Shown here: in pieces, positions 22,939 to 33,559 of the stretch
Layout of the letters: every line of letters begins with the position of its first letter
Position numbering within the stretch: the first letter of the stretch is position 1
Assembly (NCBI GenBank): GCA_002205965.3
Contig: NADL03000755.1
Coordinates: 124,001-188,000, forward strand
Reading direction: 5' to 3'
DNA from: Kappaphycus alvarezii
Taxonomy: Eukaryota; Rhodophyta; Florideophyceae; Gigartinales; Solieriaceae
DNA length: 64,000 nucleotides
Made by a program: the position numbers and the translations under genes
Notes under the pieces: generated by a model
What the model was told of the DNA's origin: nothing
Databases searched by the model: none
Seen by the model: the letters and a program-made list of their open reading frames with translations, nothing else

Positions 22939-24280
22939 TGCAAAATAATTGGGATAGGTAGATCCAAATAATAATAAATAGTTCCAACTTGAATAAATAA
23001 ATAAATGCCACAATCGGACTTAGAATGAAAAATGAATAGAAAACCAAATTTAATAATATCTGATCGAGGGGGATATTTCGATAGCCCGAGGATGTAAAAA
23101 TATTTCTAACAACCTAGACTACTTATACTCTACGCCAGGGTGAACCTGCTACAAAAATCAGGTGAGCCGTTCAATAATTTTGGTAGACATAATTTAGGCT
23201 CAGCAATAATTATTGCAGTATTTTCCAGGTAAGCAATCATCCAGATAATAATTTGTTGGTAGCATAAATGTAGTAGTTATAGCCTGTATAATATAAAAAC
23301 CCAACTGTAGGACATAAAAATTATTTCACACTGAATCCAGCATAAAATAGGGGAAAATTGGTTTAGTTTACTGCGAGTAATGGAACGGTTGAGAGTCCTC
23401 TGTATTTGTAATCAAACCATTGGCGGGACCTACATTGCAAGTGCTTGAGCGTGTGTACCAGCTAGAAAGTAGCTGGTAGACCGGTTGACAAGCAGGCTGC
23501 GTTAGAAGTGACCATCAACGCCGCGTGTCGTTGGAGGAGAATTGTCCTCACCCTGGAGTATTGGTCCAGGGCTCGGTTGGCGACTGCTCGGGCTACCTCC
23601 GTGATGTGGCGGAACGCTTCGGGATGCCACCCCCGAGTGTGGAGATAGGAACGGGCACGAGTCTGTTCCTGCCAGGTAAGCTGGCTAAGAATCCCTGGTA
23701 TTTTCGGAGCTTGTCCGCGTGGGCTGCGTTCAAGCTGGTAAGGGGGTTTAATGTTCTCATTCTGAGGTGAGAAGGGGCCAGCGGGTTCACGAAGGTCACA
23801 TCGAAGTAATCGGTGCCGCCAGTGGCGCCCGTTGCCCTGATGTCCGGCCTTGTTTTGTGTTCCCCGTGCGACCGGGGCTCGACGGCAGGATGCCTTGCGC
23901 CAAGGCTCAGGTCGTTACTTAGTAGGGTGACCTGGTCATCGTGGCGGACGATCCGTTGCGCTCCGTACCTGCAGTGGATCAAGTGGTCGCCGTGGACGTC
24001 CACTGTTTCCGGGCAACCGACTCTTGGACATGGGGTTCCTTGCTCGAAGAGCGGGGCTTGGCAATAGTATTTGAGCCACACCGAGAAATGTCGTGTGCCT
24101 ATTGCGGTTTTCAAGCCTGTTGTTGTTGCATAAAATAGTGCCAGTGTAAAATAGATAAAATTATTCCTTGATGATTCATAATAAATATAAATTGTGGGCC
24201 TCAATAAAAATATTGCTCCACAATTCAGCATCAATGTAGGACACCGGGATAGAGATTAAAATATTTGGTCAATTTTCACA
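22939..24280 (-). repeat. Copia 5' LTR, interrupted by a LINE fragment
   Basis: The LTR sequence at 22939-23350 and 24128-24280 matches the 3' LTR. The interval between is a LINE insertion with an 11-bp target duplication. Confidence 0.9.
23351..24127 (-). mobile_element. 5'-truncated LINE inserted in the copia 5' LTR
   Basis: The 777-bp insert is flanked by GCATAAAATAG (23340-23350 and 24128-24138). On the minus strand it encodes the LINE C-terminus: a zinc motif (CPRVGCPETVDVHGDHLIHC), RPDIRATGATGG...FDVTF (a PD-x13-D pattern like restriction-endonuclease-like domains), PVPISTLGGG, and, after a frame change, MVTSNAACLSTGL near 23500. It ends with AAACCAATTTTCCC at the 3' terminus, similar to other LINE ends here. 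It is younger than the copia insertion, so this non-LTR family was active recently. Confidence 0.85.
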
Positions 24281-24285
24281 TTACA

Positions 24286-24640
24286 GCAATCCAATGCACG
24301 CCAACGACTTCATTGTATAAAGTCGCTGCAGTTCTTTCGAATACGCAAGAAAAACGAACTTTTTCTCATCCTCATGAAACACGAATTTTTCAGCAGGCGA
24401 TGCCATGTGCGCTTGCTGTCAAAACGATAAATTTTTCTCCTTCTATACCTATAGCTTCTAAAGAGTCCTTATATACCTTGTGGGCCATTTGAACAGGATA
24501 AATAGTACACAATTTTTCTTTTGAGTCTCCTGAAACATAAATTAATCCTAGAAGCCGTTTTACTAAAATTTTCCGATTGAGCCTTTGCGGACTAACTCAA
24601 ATGTAGCTTTGCCTTCCTTTTACCTTCGATAACTAGCGTG
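24286..24640 (-). other. Flank of the copia insertion, decayed coding tract
   Basis: The minus-strand translation at about 24440-24570 looks protein-like but has no recognisable domain. It is probably part of the same decayed sequence as 15900-17932, now displaced by the copia insertion. Confidence 0.25.
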
Positions 24641-24837
24641 CGGGACTGTATCCAGGAGACTGGCGGCAACAGCGGTGGGTGTAAACGGAGCGACCAACGA
24701 GAAAGCTTAAGCTCCAAGGCGGATGGGTGGACCGTCCTGGCCTTGAATTCATTGTTGCCTCTGATGACGATGCCCCCGTGTCCAGGAGAACGAGAGGTGG
24801 TGGAAGATCTTTACGAGGTGTACAGTATGGCACAGGA
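24641..24837. other. Short spacer, nothing recognised
   Basis: GC-rich sequence between the copia flank and the LINE 3' end; plus-strand open frames here are short and without motifs. Confidence 0.3.
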
Positions 24838-25870
24838 GGGGAAAGGTTTGGGTGTTTTACTCTTGGAAGATATATCCGATCTATCCCATGGTTTTCCAGA
24901 CAACCGCAATCGACTCAACACAGGAGCAGGAGTGCACGAAGGGTATTCAGGTATTAACTACGAATGCAGGCGGCGGGTGGAAACCTGTCGCGCCTGCATC
25001 ATTTGATGATGAAAAGCACAACGAGTAACGAAGTCGAGAAGCCCCTGTTGAGAGGAGGAACTGCGGCGAGAAGCAGAGAAGGAAGCATGGCGGTGGGAGA
25101 GGCTCTGGCCGTCGTTGCCCAAGGCGCCGTAGATATCAATTCCGACAGGGGAGAAGGCAAGGACGATCAACAAGTTTATTTGGCTGCAGGCTAACTTCCA
25201 GCAACTGTAAGGAACTGTGGTGCTTACAGACTGATCTACTGTGTTATTCGTCGACGTGGGTTGCGCCCGTGTCACAATGGGGAGACACACTTGGTCCCGT
25301 GCATCAACCGAGAGGGCGACCTTCAGGAGGGACGCGTATACCGAGCGCTGGAGACTCGAATTCGTCCGCAGCGTCGGCGAAGTGTGCGGGATCCGCTAGT
25401 TCGAACGCACGATTGACCCGGCTCGCCGAAGCACACAGGCGATTTATATGAAAACGGGAATGAGGATCCTGGACTTGCTCGAGAAGGTGCAGGACGCGAC
25501 GGCATTCGACGGTTTTACTCTGTAGAAAGGCTTCAGTGAACGTTGAGTTCCCTATCAGAGCTCACAGGAGATCAAAGCCATCTCGGGAGCACTCCGACAG
25601 CGGGAATTCCGCGACGAAGGCCGCTCGGTCCGTGGCCGTCGTGTGTGGCCAATAAATGCGTGTCTTCTTCGTGTTGAGGAGAAGTCCCAGCGACGAGCCG
25701 CAGAGGTTGAGCAGACACAGGATTCGCCGAAGACCATCCAGCGTCCCCATGATGACTCCATCGTCAGCGTACCATTGATTGAAAAGTATGCTCTCCTTGG
25801 CTGCAATCCGCCATGGAAGCGGCTGGATTGTTAGTGAGAAGACCAGCATGCTCGCCAGTCACCCTGATGC
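24838..25870 (-). mobile_element. LINE fragment, RT motif C to 3' end
   Basis: On the minus strand RT motif C reads LFNQWYADDGVIMGTLDGLR (about 25720-25790), then GLLLNTKKTRIYWP. The C-terminal domain includes FSPVGIDIYGALGNDG (about 25110-25160). The 3' terminus lies at 24838-24905 (plus strand GGAAAGGTTTGGGTGTTTTA then GGAAGATATATCCGATC). Several frame changes make it inactive. Upstream, where motif A should be, lies a TACTGTAC cluster. Confidence 0.75.
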
Positions 25871-25889
25871 TTCGCAGCACTGCCATTCA

Positions 25890-25937
25890 ATACTGTATTA
25901 CTGTATACGGTACGAATACTGTACAGTAAGCATTTCC
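25890..25937. repeat. TACTGTAC-type palindrome cluster
   Basis: The units ATACTGTATTACTGTATAC and ATACTGTACAGTAAGC lie beside the 5' truncation of the minus-strand LINE at 24838-25870. Confidence 0.6.
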
Positions 25938-25987
25938 ACCAAGTAAAACGAAGACGGTAACCCAGTCAACAAACGGGATGCCATTGG

Positions 25988-26050
25988 AAAGGGACAGGTT
26001 TGTGTGTTTTTACTCTTGGAAGATATACTCGATCTATCCCTGGAAGCGGG
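25988..26050 (-). mobile_element. LINE 3'-terminal fragment
   Basis: On the plus strand it reads GGACAGGTTTGTGTG...TTTACTCTTGGAAGATATACTCGATC, the reverse complement of the common LINE 3' terminus. Only about 60 bp are present, so the copy is extremely 5' truncated. Confidence 0.6.
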
Positions 26051-26229
26051 GAAATGTGGGGTGATTTAATGTATGTTAAAGATATGGTCGGTTCTGGCAA
26101 GAGCGCGGTTACGCCTTTTTCTGATTCCGTCAACCATATTTTTGTGAAAGGGTCAGCTGATTTGCTGCAAACAGAAAGTGCAGCAAGTGCCTGTTGGAGT
26201 TCAAAAATTTAAACAATCTTACCGTGTGC

Positions 26230-26590
26230 AGATTGTAAATCAGTGGATCAGCACATACATATTTAACGGGCATCATGAGGATGATGCTCAAAACCGTCTT
26301 TGGGTTGGAATCAACAGGACGAAATTTATTCTCTAAGCAGGCAAGCAGAAAGATTAATCCTTTGAAATACTTGCCATATTGTGCCAAAGGCACGCCGCAG
26401 CAGCCGTCATGTCCAATGCGGCCTGCTTGATGGCTGGCCTGAAGGTAGCATTTTAGGGAGCGTAGTTCCTTCCCCATTACTGTGTCGATATACCCTTTTT
26501 GAGTTGATTGCGGTTGTCTTGAAAACCATGGGATAGACCGGATATATCTTCCAAGAGTAAAACACCCAAACCTTTCCCCCCTTGCCATAT
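26230..26590 (+). mobile_element. LINE fragment, C-terminal tail and 3' UTR
   Basis: The plus-strand frame ends AAVMSNAACLMAGLKVAF (about 26400-26455). About 50 bp later begins the family 3' terminus GCGGTTGTCTTGAAAACCATGG...ATATATCTTCCAAGAG...AAACCTTTCCCCCC (26510-26586). This copy ties the terminus to the RT protein and so gives the orientation of all other copies. Confidence 0.75.
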
Positions 26591-26599
26591 TATGCCCCT

Positions 26600-27490
26600 G
26601 CTTCCATTTACTATTCAACGGACTACTGAGCAGTGCAATATGTGATGGTTGGTGTTTAAAGTATAGAATATAATGAAACAAACAACAAAACGCTCAGCAT
26701 CACTATTAGGAAACAATGGAACAATCCCTTCCTCTTTCCGAAGCATACTTACTCGACGGCCATGCGGGCGACTTTTGAGAATAGTATGCTTTTCGGGATA
26801 GAAAATTATGCTTGACGGTTCAAAGCCAAAACACAGAAGTTATATCCTCTTCTTATTCGTTCTACATGACAAAGTACGTTTTATCCTGAGGCGTATGACA
26901 CGCAGGTACAGTATATTGACAGGCACTGATGCCTTAAACATACAGATAAACGAATATTGCATTACCGAAGAGCAATGAGATACTGCGTATGTTTCTCAAA
27001 GCTCCTATTGGAGCACCGTCTATTTTGAAACGTTGCTTCGTGCAAAAGTAACGAACCTGATATCCAAAGAGTAGGCGATCTTGCTTTCCAAATTCAACGA
27101 CACAGGCGTGTGTACCCGCGATCCGCCTCCAGTCCCAAGGAATCCCTACTGGCATGGCCTGAATGACCAAACAGCAACATATTACAAAAGTAATCAACAA
27201 TTCTCGAAACTATTTCACAGTTTCTAGCGTGTGTTGACTCACGCCGCTACTAGACATCAAGTGATAATAGTTATTAGTTGAGTGCTCAACCTTGCCCTCT
27301 CATGACTTCTCTCGCGCTTCACTGATTTTTGAATCTCGTTTCCCTCTGTCAAATGCCTATCACATTTAACTCGTATATTTTCCCACTACTTTCTTAGTAA
27401 TGAGCATCTAAAGCTCCTTCCGCTCCCTGAATGCATCCACACTCCTGCATGAAACGCCAGGTGGACTCCTCTACAGGCACCATTCGAAGT
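26600..27490. other. No confident gene
   Basis: An 88-codon minus-strand frame (26934-27200) begins with a hydrophobic, signal-peptide-like segment (MLITFVICCCLVIQA) but has no other support. The rest shows no feature. Confidence 0.3.
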
Positions 27491-27495
27491 GTGGG

Positions 27496-27560
27496 AACAT
27501 GGTGGGGTCATTTACTGTAACAGATAAGCTGTGAAAGTGCAAAACTAAGGAGGGCCAAAA
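27496..27560 (-). mobile_element. Possible LINE 3'-terminal fragment, divergent subfamily
   Basis: TGGGGTCATTTACTGTAACA resembles the ends at 54490-54520 and 55905-55940 (TTCATTTACTGCAACAG, TTCACTTACTGTAACAG). These look like a subfamily of the common terminus in which the GTAAA core is kept. Confidence 0.35.
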
Positions 27561-29501
27561 CATAGTATCACTGCTATCCTTTGACACTTTTGCTTTGGCA
27601 GACCTGTAGCGATCTTTTCAATTTTCGGTTAAGTAGTAAGGCAAGGCCAAACGACTGAGTCCACCGCATAGAATCCAAATTAAGTTTCCTTTTTTCAAAA
27701 TTAATTTGGTTAACGGGGCCCAATGCTTTTGCCGCCAGGAATAAATGCTATGGAACTTTTTTCACATGATCTCCTGTTGAATCGATTCAACATATAAATT
27801 TGAACTAAATACCAGTGAATTTCTCCTATCTTGACGAGGCTAGGTGCACTCAAGTGTCTGCAGGGACCTATAAAAATCACTAGAGGATCCTCGGGCCTGG
27901 TAGCCGGAGAAACAAAAACTGCCAATCAACCGTGACGTGGGTGTGTATGCGGCACGGGCTATAATTGAAAACTAAGACACACTCTATGGTAGTAACTACT
28001 TTAGGATGCATCTAAATGACATTAAATGGTTGGAATGATTGGCGAAAGTTGCACGTGAAGCGAAGCTGTACTACTGCGTTGTTGATGTCGACAGAAGCGT
28101 GCGGGAGTACCGCAGAGGGGTTGCGGAAAATGTTATTTTTTATAGGTTGTGCAGTTGATTTGCGGGAATTGCCAATGCTTTTTCCACATCCCGTAAAGAT
28201 TACACACACAATGAATTATTTTTAACCAACTGTAAAGACAAAACAACATTAGTATGATAATTTAATGAGAAGCATATGTGTATCAAAAAGCAATGGGAAT
28301 CTGTACTGTACTGTACAGTACACTGCAATTCTGGCCATGTGTCCTGTATGGTGTGATCGCTTCTCAGCTCATGTCGAGCAATTTTTAATTCAGCACCATT
28401 TTTTTGCCAATGGCACAAACATCCTCTCCTAGAATCAAATATTGCACCTTGGTGATCGGACGCCAATGCCACACTACAACAGTTGCATCTGTAAATCTTA
28501 GATTTAGACACTCTTTCACGGGCCATGCAAGAAGGATTCATTCAACATATTCGGCTAACTTCCCCTTGCCCAACTTCCTAATCAGTTCGATGCTGTTTGT
28601 TCCGACAAGCAGACTGCTCAACCACCACCATCGACCCATAACGCTATTCTTCATCAATAAAACAGGATACCCCAATATTTTAACTCGATAGTACCACTGC
28701 ACCCAAAGGCGTTTGCAGCCCAGTACACCAGTCACTACCAGCCATGTCGTCAAAAGGTAACATTGTACTCTGCCGTTCACATCTTGCGAAACGAGGACTT
28801 TGGCACCTTTCATCCTTTACTTAACCCCTCTCCTTCATCTCATTTACTGTTGGTCACGACTTCCTTTGTCAATTCTGGCCACTAGCCCATTTTCGATGCT
28901 CGTCAATTGATTCCGTACAAAGCATCCATTCTAATATCCACTACTCTGCCAGATTGTAGTCAGCTATGATGGAGCTCACAGCACAAACAATCCATTGGGC
29001 AGCTACAGTCATGCTCCCAAATTTCCCACAGCCGCCTTGCACACTTTTCTAGTCCACCTCCTTGACTGCTCACGCAGTTATGATAACACTAGCCCATACC
29101 TTTTGTAGTTACGAAACAGGATGTAGGCAACTGAGTCCCTTCAGCATGCCATCGTTTCATCTATTAAACCCATCCAATCCCTCTACACTCATTCACTCTC
29201 AAGCAGAATCTACAGTATCTCTGCTGCAAAACTGCACCAGCAAGGGACAATATAAAAACTCCTAATATCCTCCGAGCAACCTCAGCTACTGACATGCGTA
29301 CTCAAGCCGTTTGTACGAACCCCTGCCAACATCAGTACTCCAAATAAGATGTTTGGTCGCTCCAGCTACAGAGCTTTAATCCTCCGCGAAACTCTGTAAT
29401 CCGTCTCCATTGCTGCACCGACCCACGCTGCGCTCCAATTTTCGTGTCTTATATCACTTCACCACCTCCCACTGCCTCTCTCGCACCACAAAAGAGTTCA
29501 A
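27561..29501. other. Intergenic region, no gene recognised
   Basis: It contains a CTGTACTGTACTGTACAGTA palindrome at 28302-28325. The segment 29300-29500 is presumably the promoter and leader of the membrane-protein gene that starts at 29502; I see no clear core element. The other open frames are short and unsupported. Confidence 0.35.
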
Positions 29502-30371
29502 ATGGAAAGACCTCCAACCCCTTCGGCTTCTTCTTCGTCCCAATTACCGCCTAGCCCGAGCAAGCACTTTCGTACGAAGAAAGAGAATGACATAGTGAGC
29601 CCTGGACCATCCACTGATTCGGCAGGAGATCAAGATACTGAAGCACGACCCAGCTCGAAGCCGTCGTTGCCACCACCGCGACATGACGTGCCTAGAAGAC
29701 GACGACGAAGCCTCCGCTTTGGTGGCCATTCGTTAAAAGAAGCGGGCACGTCTATGTGCTTTCCGCCAGTGGCAGTGCTAATCTGGCGGCTTGTTATATT
29801 CCTTGGGCTACTAGGAACGCTAGTTGTGACATTGGTGGTCTTTCGAGATGCTAAGAATGACTCGTTTGAGATGGTATTGTTTTATCCGAGATTGTGGAAT
29901 ATTGGGTTGAACGTGTCCTTTTTCTTTCAGATGTTGGCTACATTGCTGTATATGCGTCGAAAAGCGATGGGCAGGGATACTGAGGAAGCGCATTTGGTGG
30001 CATCGTTGGCGGTGTTCCAATTTCAGACGTCGAGTTCGATGACGATTGGGGTGAATGTCCTTGGGGCGTTGTACGGGGTGTACATGACTATTCCGTACGT
30101 TGTTGCGAGTGTATTGGATCTTGTGTTGACGATGAGGATGGAGTTTCGAGGATTGTATTGCATGATTGTAATCGCGGTGGGGGTAATAATTTCGATCGTG
30201 GGGATTTCATTTCCAGATGTGTTGCTGAGGGTGGGTATCTGGGTTCTAGTAGGCAGTTTAACAATGTTTGGGTTGGGATGTCTGATAGGAGAGATTGGGG
30301 ATGGAGGATGTGATGGGGATGACGGGCTTGGAAGGGAAGGGGAAGATGCGGATCTGGAGGTGGCGGTCTGA
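29502..30371 (+). CDS. Predicted five-helix integral membrane protein, unknown function
   Basis: An uninterrupted, intronless frame of 289 codons starts at ATG 29502. The first 85 residues are hydrophilic, rich in Pro, Ser and charged residues, with a basic run (RRRRRS) at residues 65-70, probably cytosolic. Five hydrophobic segments follow at about residues 90-113, 131-151, 181-209, 217-237 and 241-263, ending in an acidic Gly-rich tail. I recognise no family motif; tetraspan-like or MARVEL-like proteins have a similar size and layout but no signature is visible. Codon use and clean frame contrast with the decayed surroundings, so this is most likely a real host gene. LINE ends lie only 170 bp downstream. 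Confidence 0.75.
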   Translation: MERPPTPSASSSSQLPPSPSKHFRTKKENDIVSPGPSTDSAGDQDTEARPSSKPSLPPPRHDVPRRRRRSLRFGGHSLKEAGTSMCFPPVAVLIWRLVIFLGLLGTLVVTLVVFRDAKNDSFEMVLFYPRLWNIGLNVSFFFQMLATLLYMRRKAMGRDTEEAHLVASLAVFQFQTSSSMTIGVNVLGALYGVYMTIPYVVASVLDLVLTMRMEFRGLYCMIVIAVGVIISIVGISFPDVLLRVGIWVLVGSLTMFGLGCLIGEIGDGGCDGDDGLGREGEDADLEVAV

Positions 30372-30542
30372 GCGCGTTGGATGAGTAAGTCATCTATAGG
30401 CTAGTACATCAATACACTTACGATACGGTAGTGGCGGTACAATGTTGTGACACTGTTGATTTGATTATCCCAAGCAAGCAGAACCGAGGTTTCAATAAAT
30501 ACAGACTAATACTACTGAAGCTGATTAGACAACGTTAAGACA

Positions 30543-30611
30543 CACTGTACTGATAGATCGGATATATCTTCCAAGAGTAAAACACCCAAACCTTTCTCCC
30601 ACTGTACTGAT
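30543..30611 (+). mobile_element. 45-bp LINE 3'-end insertion with 12-bp target duplication
   Basis: The LINE 3' terminus AGATCGGATATATCTTCC...CCTTTCTCC (30555-30599) lies between two perfect copies of CACTGTACTGAT (30543-30554 and 30600-30611). It is an extremely short 5'-truncated insertion, and its right boundary fixes the exact 3' end of the element. Confidence 0.8.
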
Positions 30612-30800
30612 GGGGCAAGGGTCCGGTGCTTTACTCTTGGGAAGTGTACTCGATCCATCCTAATGTTCTCCAGAAAACCACAATCGACGCAAAAAGGTAT
30701 GCCGACACAGTAGTAGGGAGGAACTACGCACCCTAAAAGGACATCAAGCAGGACGCATTGGACATGACAGCTTCTGCAGCGTGCCTTTAGATCAAGCCCC
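30612..30800 (-). mobile_element. LINE 3'-terminal fragment
   Basis: Reverse complement of the LINE 3' UTR: GTGCTTTACTCTTGGGAAG, then CCAGAAAACCACAATCGACG, then sequence matching 26400-26480. It lies tail-to-tail with the 45-bp insertion just before it. Confidence 0.65.
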
Positions 30801-30896
30801 CCCCCGAACCTTTCCGGACATCTCCTCTGCCTTCACGGCCATGTTCCTTGCCCCCCTTCAGTACTGCGCATGCATCCGGATGTCATCCGGGTGCCA

Positions 30897-31110
30897 ACCT
30901 CCAACAGGGAAAGGTTTGGGTTGTTTACTCTGGGAAGATATATCTGATCTCCAAGAGTGGAGATTGGCACAGGCATGAGCCTGTCTCTGGTGGAGATTGC
31001 GATAAAAGATTGATATCTCCTCTCCTTCGCTTTTCGCGCCGCATTCAGAGAGTTCAACGGTTTGAAGTCCTCACGATCCTTTAGGAGGGCCGAGGGGATT
31101 CACGAAGGTA
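30897..31110 (-). mobile_element. LINE fragment, 3' terminus joined to C-terminal domain
   Basis: The common 3' terminus (GGAAAGGTTTGGGTTG...GGAAGATATATCTGATC, 30897-30945) is followed directly by minus-strand coding sequence RLMPVPISTLG...LNAARKAKERRYQ, a piece that lies well before the stop in other copies. Either an internal deletion or a second 3'-end insertion into a LINE explains the junction. Confidence 0.65.
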
Positions 31111-31339
31111 ACATCAAAAAAGTCTGTACTGATCGCATTATAGAACGTGCAAATGTCGCCGGATGCCTAAGCCCCTCAAATGAAGGCAGCGAGCTTCAGC
31201 AGTAAAATGATTTTGTTTCCAGAGAAAGGGAACAAGATTTGCCTAACGTGAGTGAACCTTTTACGAGCCCCATATAATACTGCACTGAAAGTTCATTACG
31301 TTGAAAGAAAATTCGTAATACCCCCAACCTTAGCACCAC
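31111..31339. other. Spacer, nothing recognised
   Basis: No gene or repeat supported. Confidence 0.3.
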
Positions 31340-31425
31340 TTGAAAGAAGTTTAATGCATTCAGTATCTACTGGGGACTGCGCACATCCTAACTATACGGC
31401 TGAGATCTAACCGGATGTAACTCCG
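31340..31425 (-). mobile_element. 3' end of the (TTC)-tailed LINE subfamily
   Basis: The reverse complement of this stretch closely matches the 3' UTR at 9970-10045 (GTGCGCAGTCCCCAGTAGAT, TTAAACTTCTTTC). The coding part is missing, so this is a strongly 5'-truncated copy. Confidence 0.7.
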
Positions 31426-31504
31426 AGTTAACCCTCACAAATTCCCCTGCTTCTCAGCCCTCCGAGCTCCCACAGTAAGTACACCACTTCTTTTTCGCCC
31501 CCAA

Positions 31505-31575
31505 GTACACCAACGGAAAAAAGGTTTGGGTGATTTACTCTTGGAAGATATATCCGATCTATCCCACCCCATTCA
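31505..31575 (-). mobile_element. LINE 3'-terminal fragment
   Basis: Plus strand AAAGGTTTGGGTGATTTACT...GGAAGATATATCCGATC, about 70 bp of the common 3' terminus in reverse. Confidence 0.65.
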
Positions 31576-32399
31576 CTCCCACTTGACATGAATGTGGGAA
31601 CAGTTTCCTTACGAGCATCCAAGGTGTTTGTACGGAATTACACTTTTGCTTTCTTCTACTTTCTACATCCAAAAGGCTACCAGAGTCCCCTACACTCTCA
31701 ATTGCTAATCGTACCAAGGACCAATCCCCCAAAATCAGGGACACACTCCTACAGCGTCATTCTGGGTTAATGGTTGCCTTGAACGCCGCATGTCAGCTGA
31801 CAGGGCTCGCAGCAACTATTTAGTTGCCGTTCCATAGCACGCCCATTTTCACCGTAGTTTTTTCTCCGCCGCCGCCACACTGCAAAGGCCAGTGAGAATT
31901 TCACCCTACAGCGCGCGAAATCTTCAAAGATAAAAGATTGGTTTTACCGCTCCGTTGACCGAGTCAGATAAAGTTCAACCACTAGACTGAACTAAGTACT
32001 AAACCGATCGGTACTAACTTACTAAAGATAGCGTGGTACTCGGTCGTACTGACTATCTCTACCGTACAGATGAATAAGTGCTGATGCACAGAGAGTATCA
32101 ACATCATACTGTTCGGACTTGGCATCATAGTGAGAGGGAGTGCTGTCCTGCATTCTTTCTTGTTGTTCGTAATTCCGTGATCGTGAACAAAACACAAAGA
32201 AATTAAACACGTCGGCATGCTGTAGATGATATGGTTTGACTTTCCCGTTCTCGGTAATAACAGCAAGGATGACTTACTGATCAGTCAATCCGACAGAAGT
32301 TAAGTTGGCCCCACCCACCCATTTTAATAGAATTTGTAGGCAATATAGGAGTTTAGTAAACGGAACCTACCCCGTTTTAAAGGGTTTTTAGCGCTCAGT
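31576..32399. other. No gene recognised
   Basis: Short frames only. No repeats are shared with the rest of the window as far as I can see. Confidence 0.35.
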
Positions 32400-32960
32400 T
32401 CAATGGCGAATTCATTTTTATGAAACAGCAAATACTTCAAGAGATACCAATAAAAAATGCTCCAGGGATGCGACAGAGTGTGAAACAGAGAGAGGCAGCC
32501 GGGGCGCTGCTAAAGGAAAAGTAGAGACAATGGTAGTTGGTTTCAGAAAGTTGGGGGCAAAGGGTGTATGGGGTGTACCTAGAATTCCCACGAGAATCCA
32601 GATGAGCCCCCCTTTTATAGACAGTACGGCAGCTCTTCTCAACAACTCTCACAGTTGTGCCAGCTCAGTTGAAAACACTAGAAAGTAGGGCTGTAACCAG
32701 AAAGTAGAGCTGTAACTAAATAACAGTACTATCTCGAACATAAACAAGACGATGACGTGGGGCTCCACGTCAAAAAAAATACTGTAGAGAAAATAAATTC
32801 TCAGCAATAAAACCGCTACCCGGTTACATACAGCTTCTAGATTCTTTCAAGAGTGATGCACTTTCTCAGTTATACCACTGTGTAATAGAGAATTGGAATA
32901 GCGACAGCGAACAAGTCTCTATTACATAGTCGTGTAACAGAGATATTGTTACAGAGTGTG
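32400..32960 (-). promoter_or_regulatory. LTR-like or promoter-like module, minus strand (possible fossil)
   Basis: On the minus strand the segment has paired TGTAACA/TGTAATAGAGAC units at its start, a strong TATA box (TATAAAAGGGGGG, near 32620), and a pyrimidine-rich leader. That is the layout of a solo LTR. No partner LTR or coding region is present, so a plain promoter cannot be excluded. Confidence 0.3.
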
Positions 32961-33179
32961 AAAGTAATTAAACTTCAATGCAATCAAAAAGCTCTATGGC
33001 GAGGGGAAGTGGCGCGAAAAGCGCACAATGTTGAGGACAAATTTGATGAGCCGATGGAACGGGCGATGGTGGGTGTCTGGCTTCAAATACGTTGCTTTTG
33101 AAATTTAAATAGGATAATGAAATCGAAACTTTCACGACCTCGGGCGAAATAAATAATTTAGGGCAACGTTTCAGACTTT

Positions 33180-33460
33180 ATTATTATTTTTCAGGGTAAT
33201 AATAAAAAAATTCTGCTTCATAGTATATCGGAGCTTAATTTGGAGGACGAAGCGGATCACGAGTCGAAGATTTCTTTCCGAAAAGGGAGGACGAAATCTT
33301 CAAACATAAAATAAAAGCAGAGTCGCACAGTGCATTTGGATTCATAATGGAAAAGGACTATAAGATTTTTTTTGTTGAAAGAAAACGAAGGACGACTGCT
33401 TTGGGAAAGGAAATGTTAAGAATGGATCTTTGGATGAAGGGAACAGGAATTTGCGGAATA
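33180..33460 (+). repeat. Dispersed repeat block, copy 1 (partner 47780-48060)
   Basis: It shares extended similarity with 47780-48060, for example ATATCGGAGCTTAATTTGGA against ATATCGGAACTGAATTTGGA, and a similar GTGCATTTGGATTCATA against GTGAATTTGTATTCAG. No conserved frame is apparent. Each copy lies next to an acidic-gene copy, but its orientation relative to that gene differs between the two loci. Confidence 0.55.
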
Positions 33461-33559
33461 GCACGGTTCCGTAGTAACAAACTCTTAAGCATCTTGCAGA
33501 CACAGTTTGAACTAAATATATGCATTAACTGGGGAGGGGATAATTGGGTTGATTTGCTT

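Larger units (their letters stand above)
17938..24280 (-). mobile_element. Ty1/copia retrotransposon, young, with LINE in its 5' LTR (fossil)
   Basis: Two 552-bp LTRs (17938-18489 and, counting out an insert, 22939-24280) begin TGTGAAAATTG and end TTTTGCA in element orientation. They enclose gag and pol in the Ty1/copia order, integrase before RT. The 5-bp flanks TTATA and TTACA are a target duplication with one difference. A purine tract (AAAGGGGAAGTAG, 18490-18502) abuts the 3' LTR. The LTRs show only about four differences, under 1 percent, so insertion is recent. The coding interior falls in separate frames, implying roughly three breaks. An active relative may still exist in the genome. 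Confidence 0.9.

Noticed and set aside
26934-27200. Possible small secreted protein
   Set aside because: Only a hydrophobic start supports it; no conservation, leader or neighbours to back it up.
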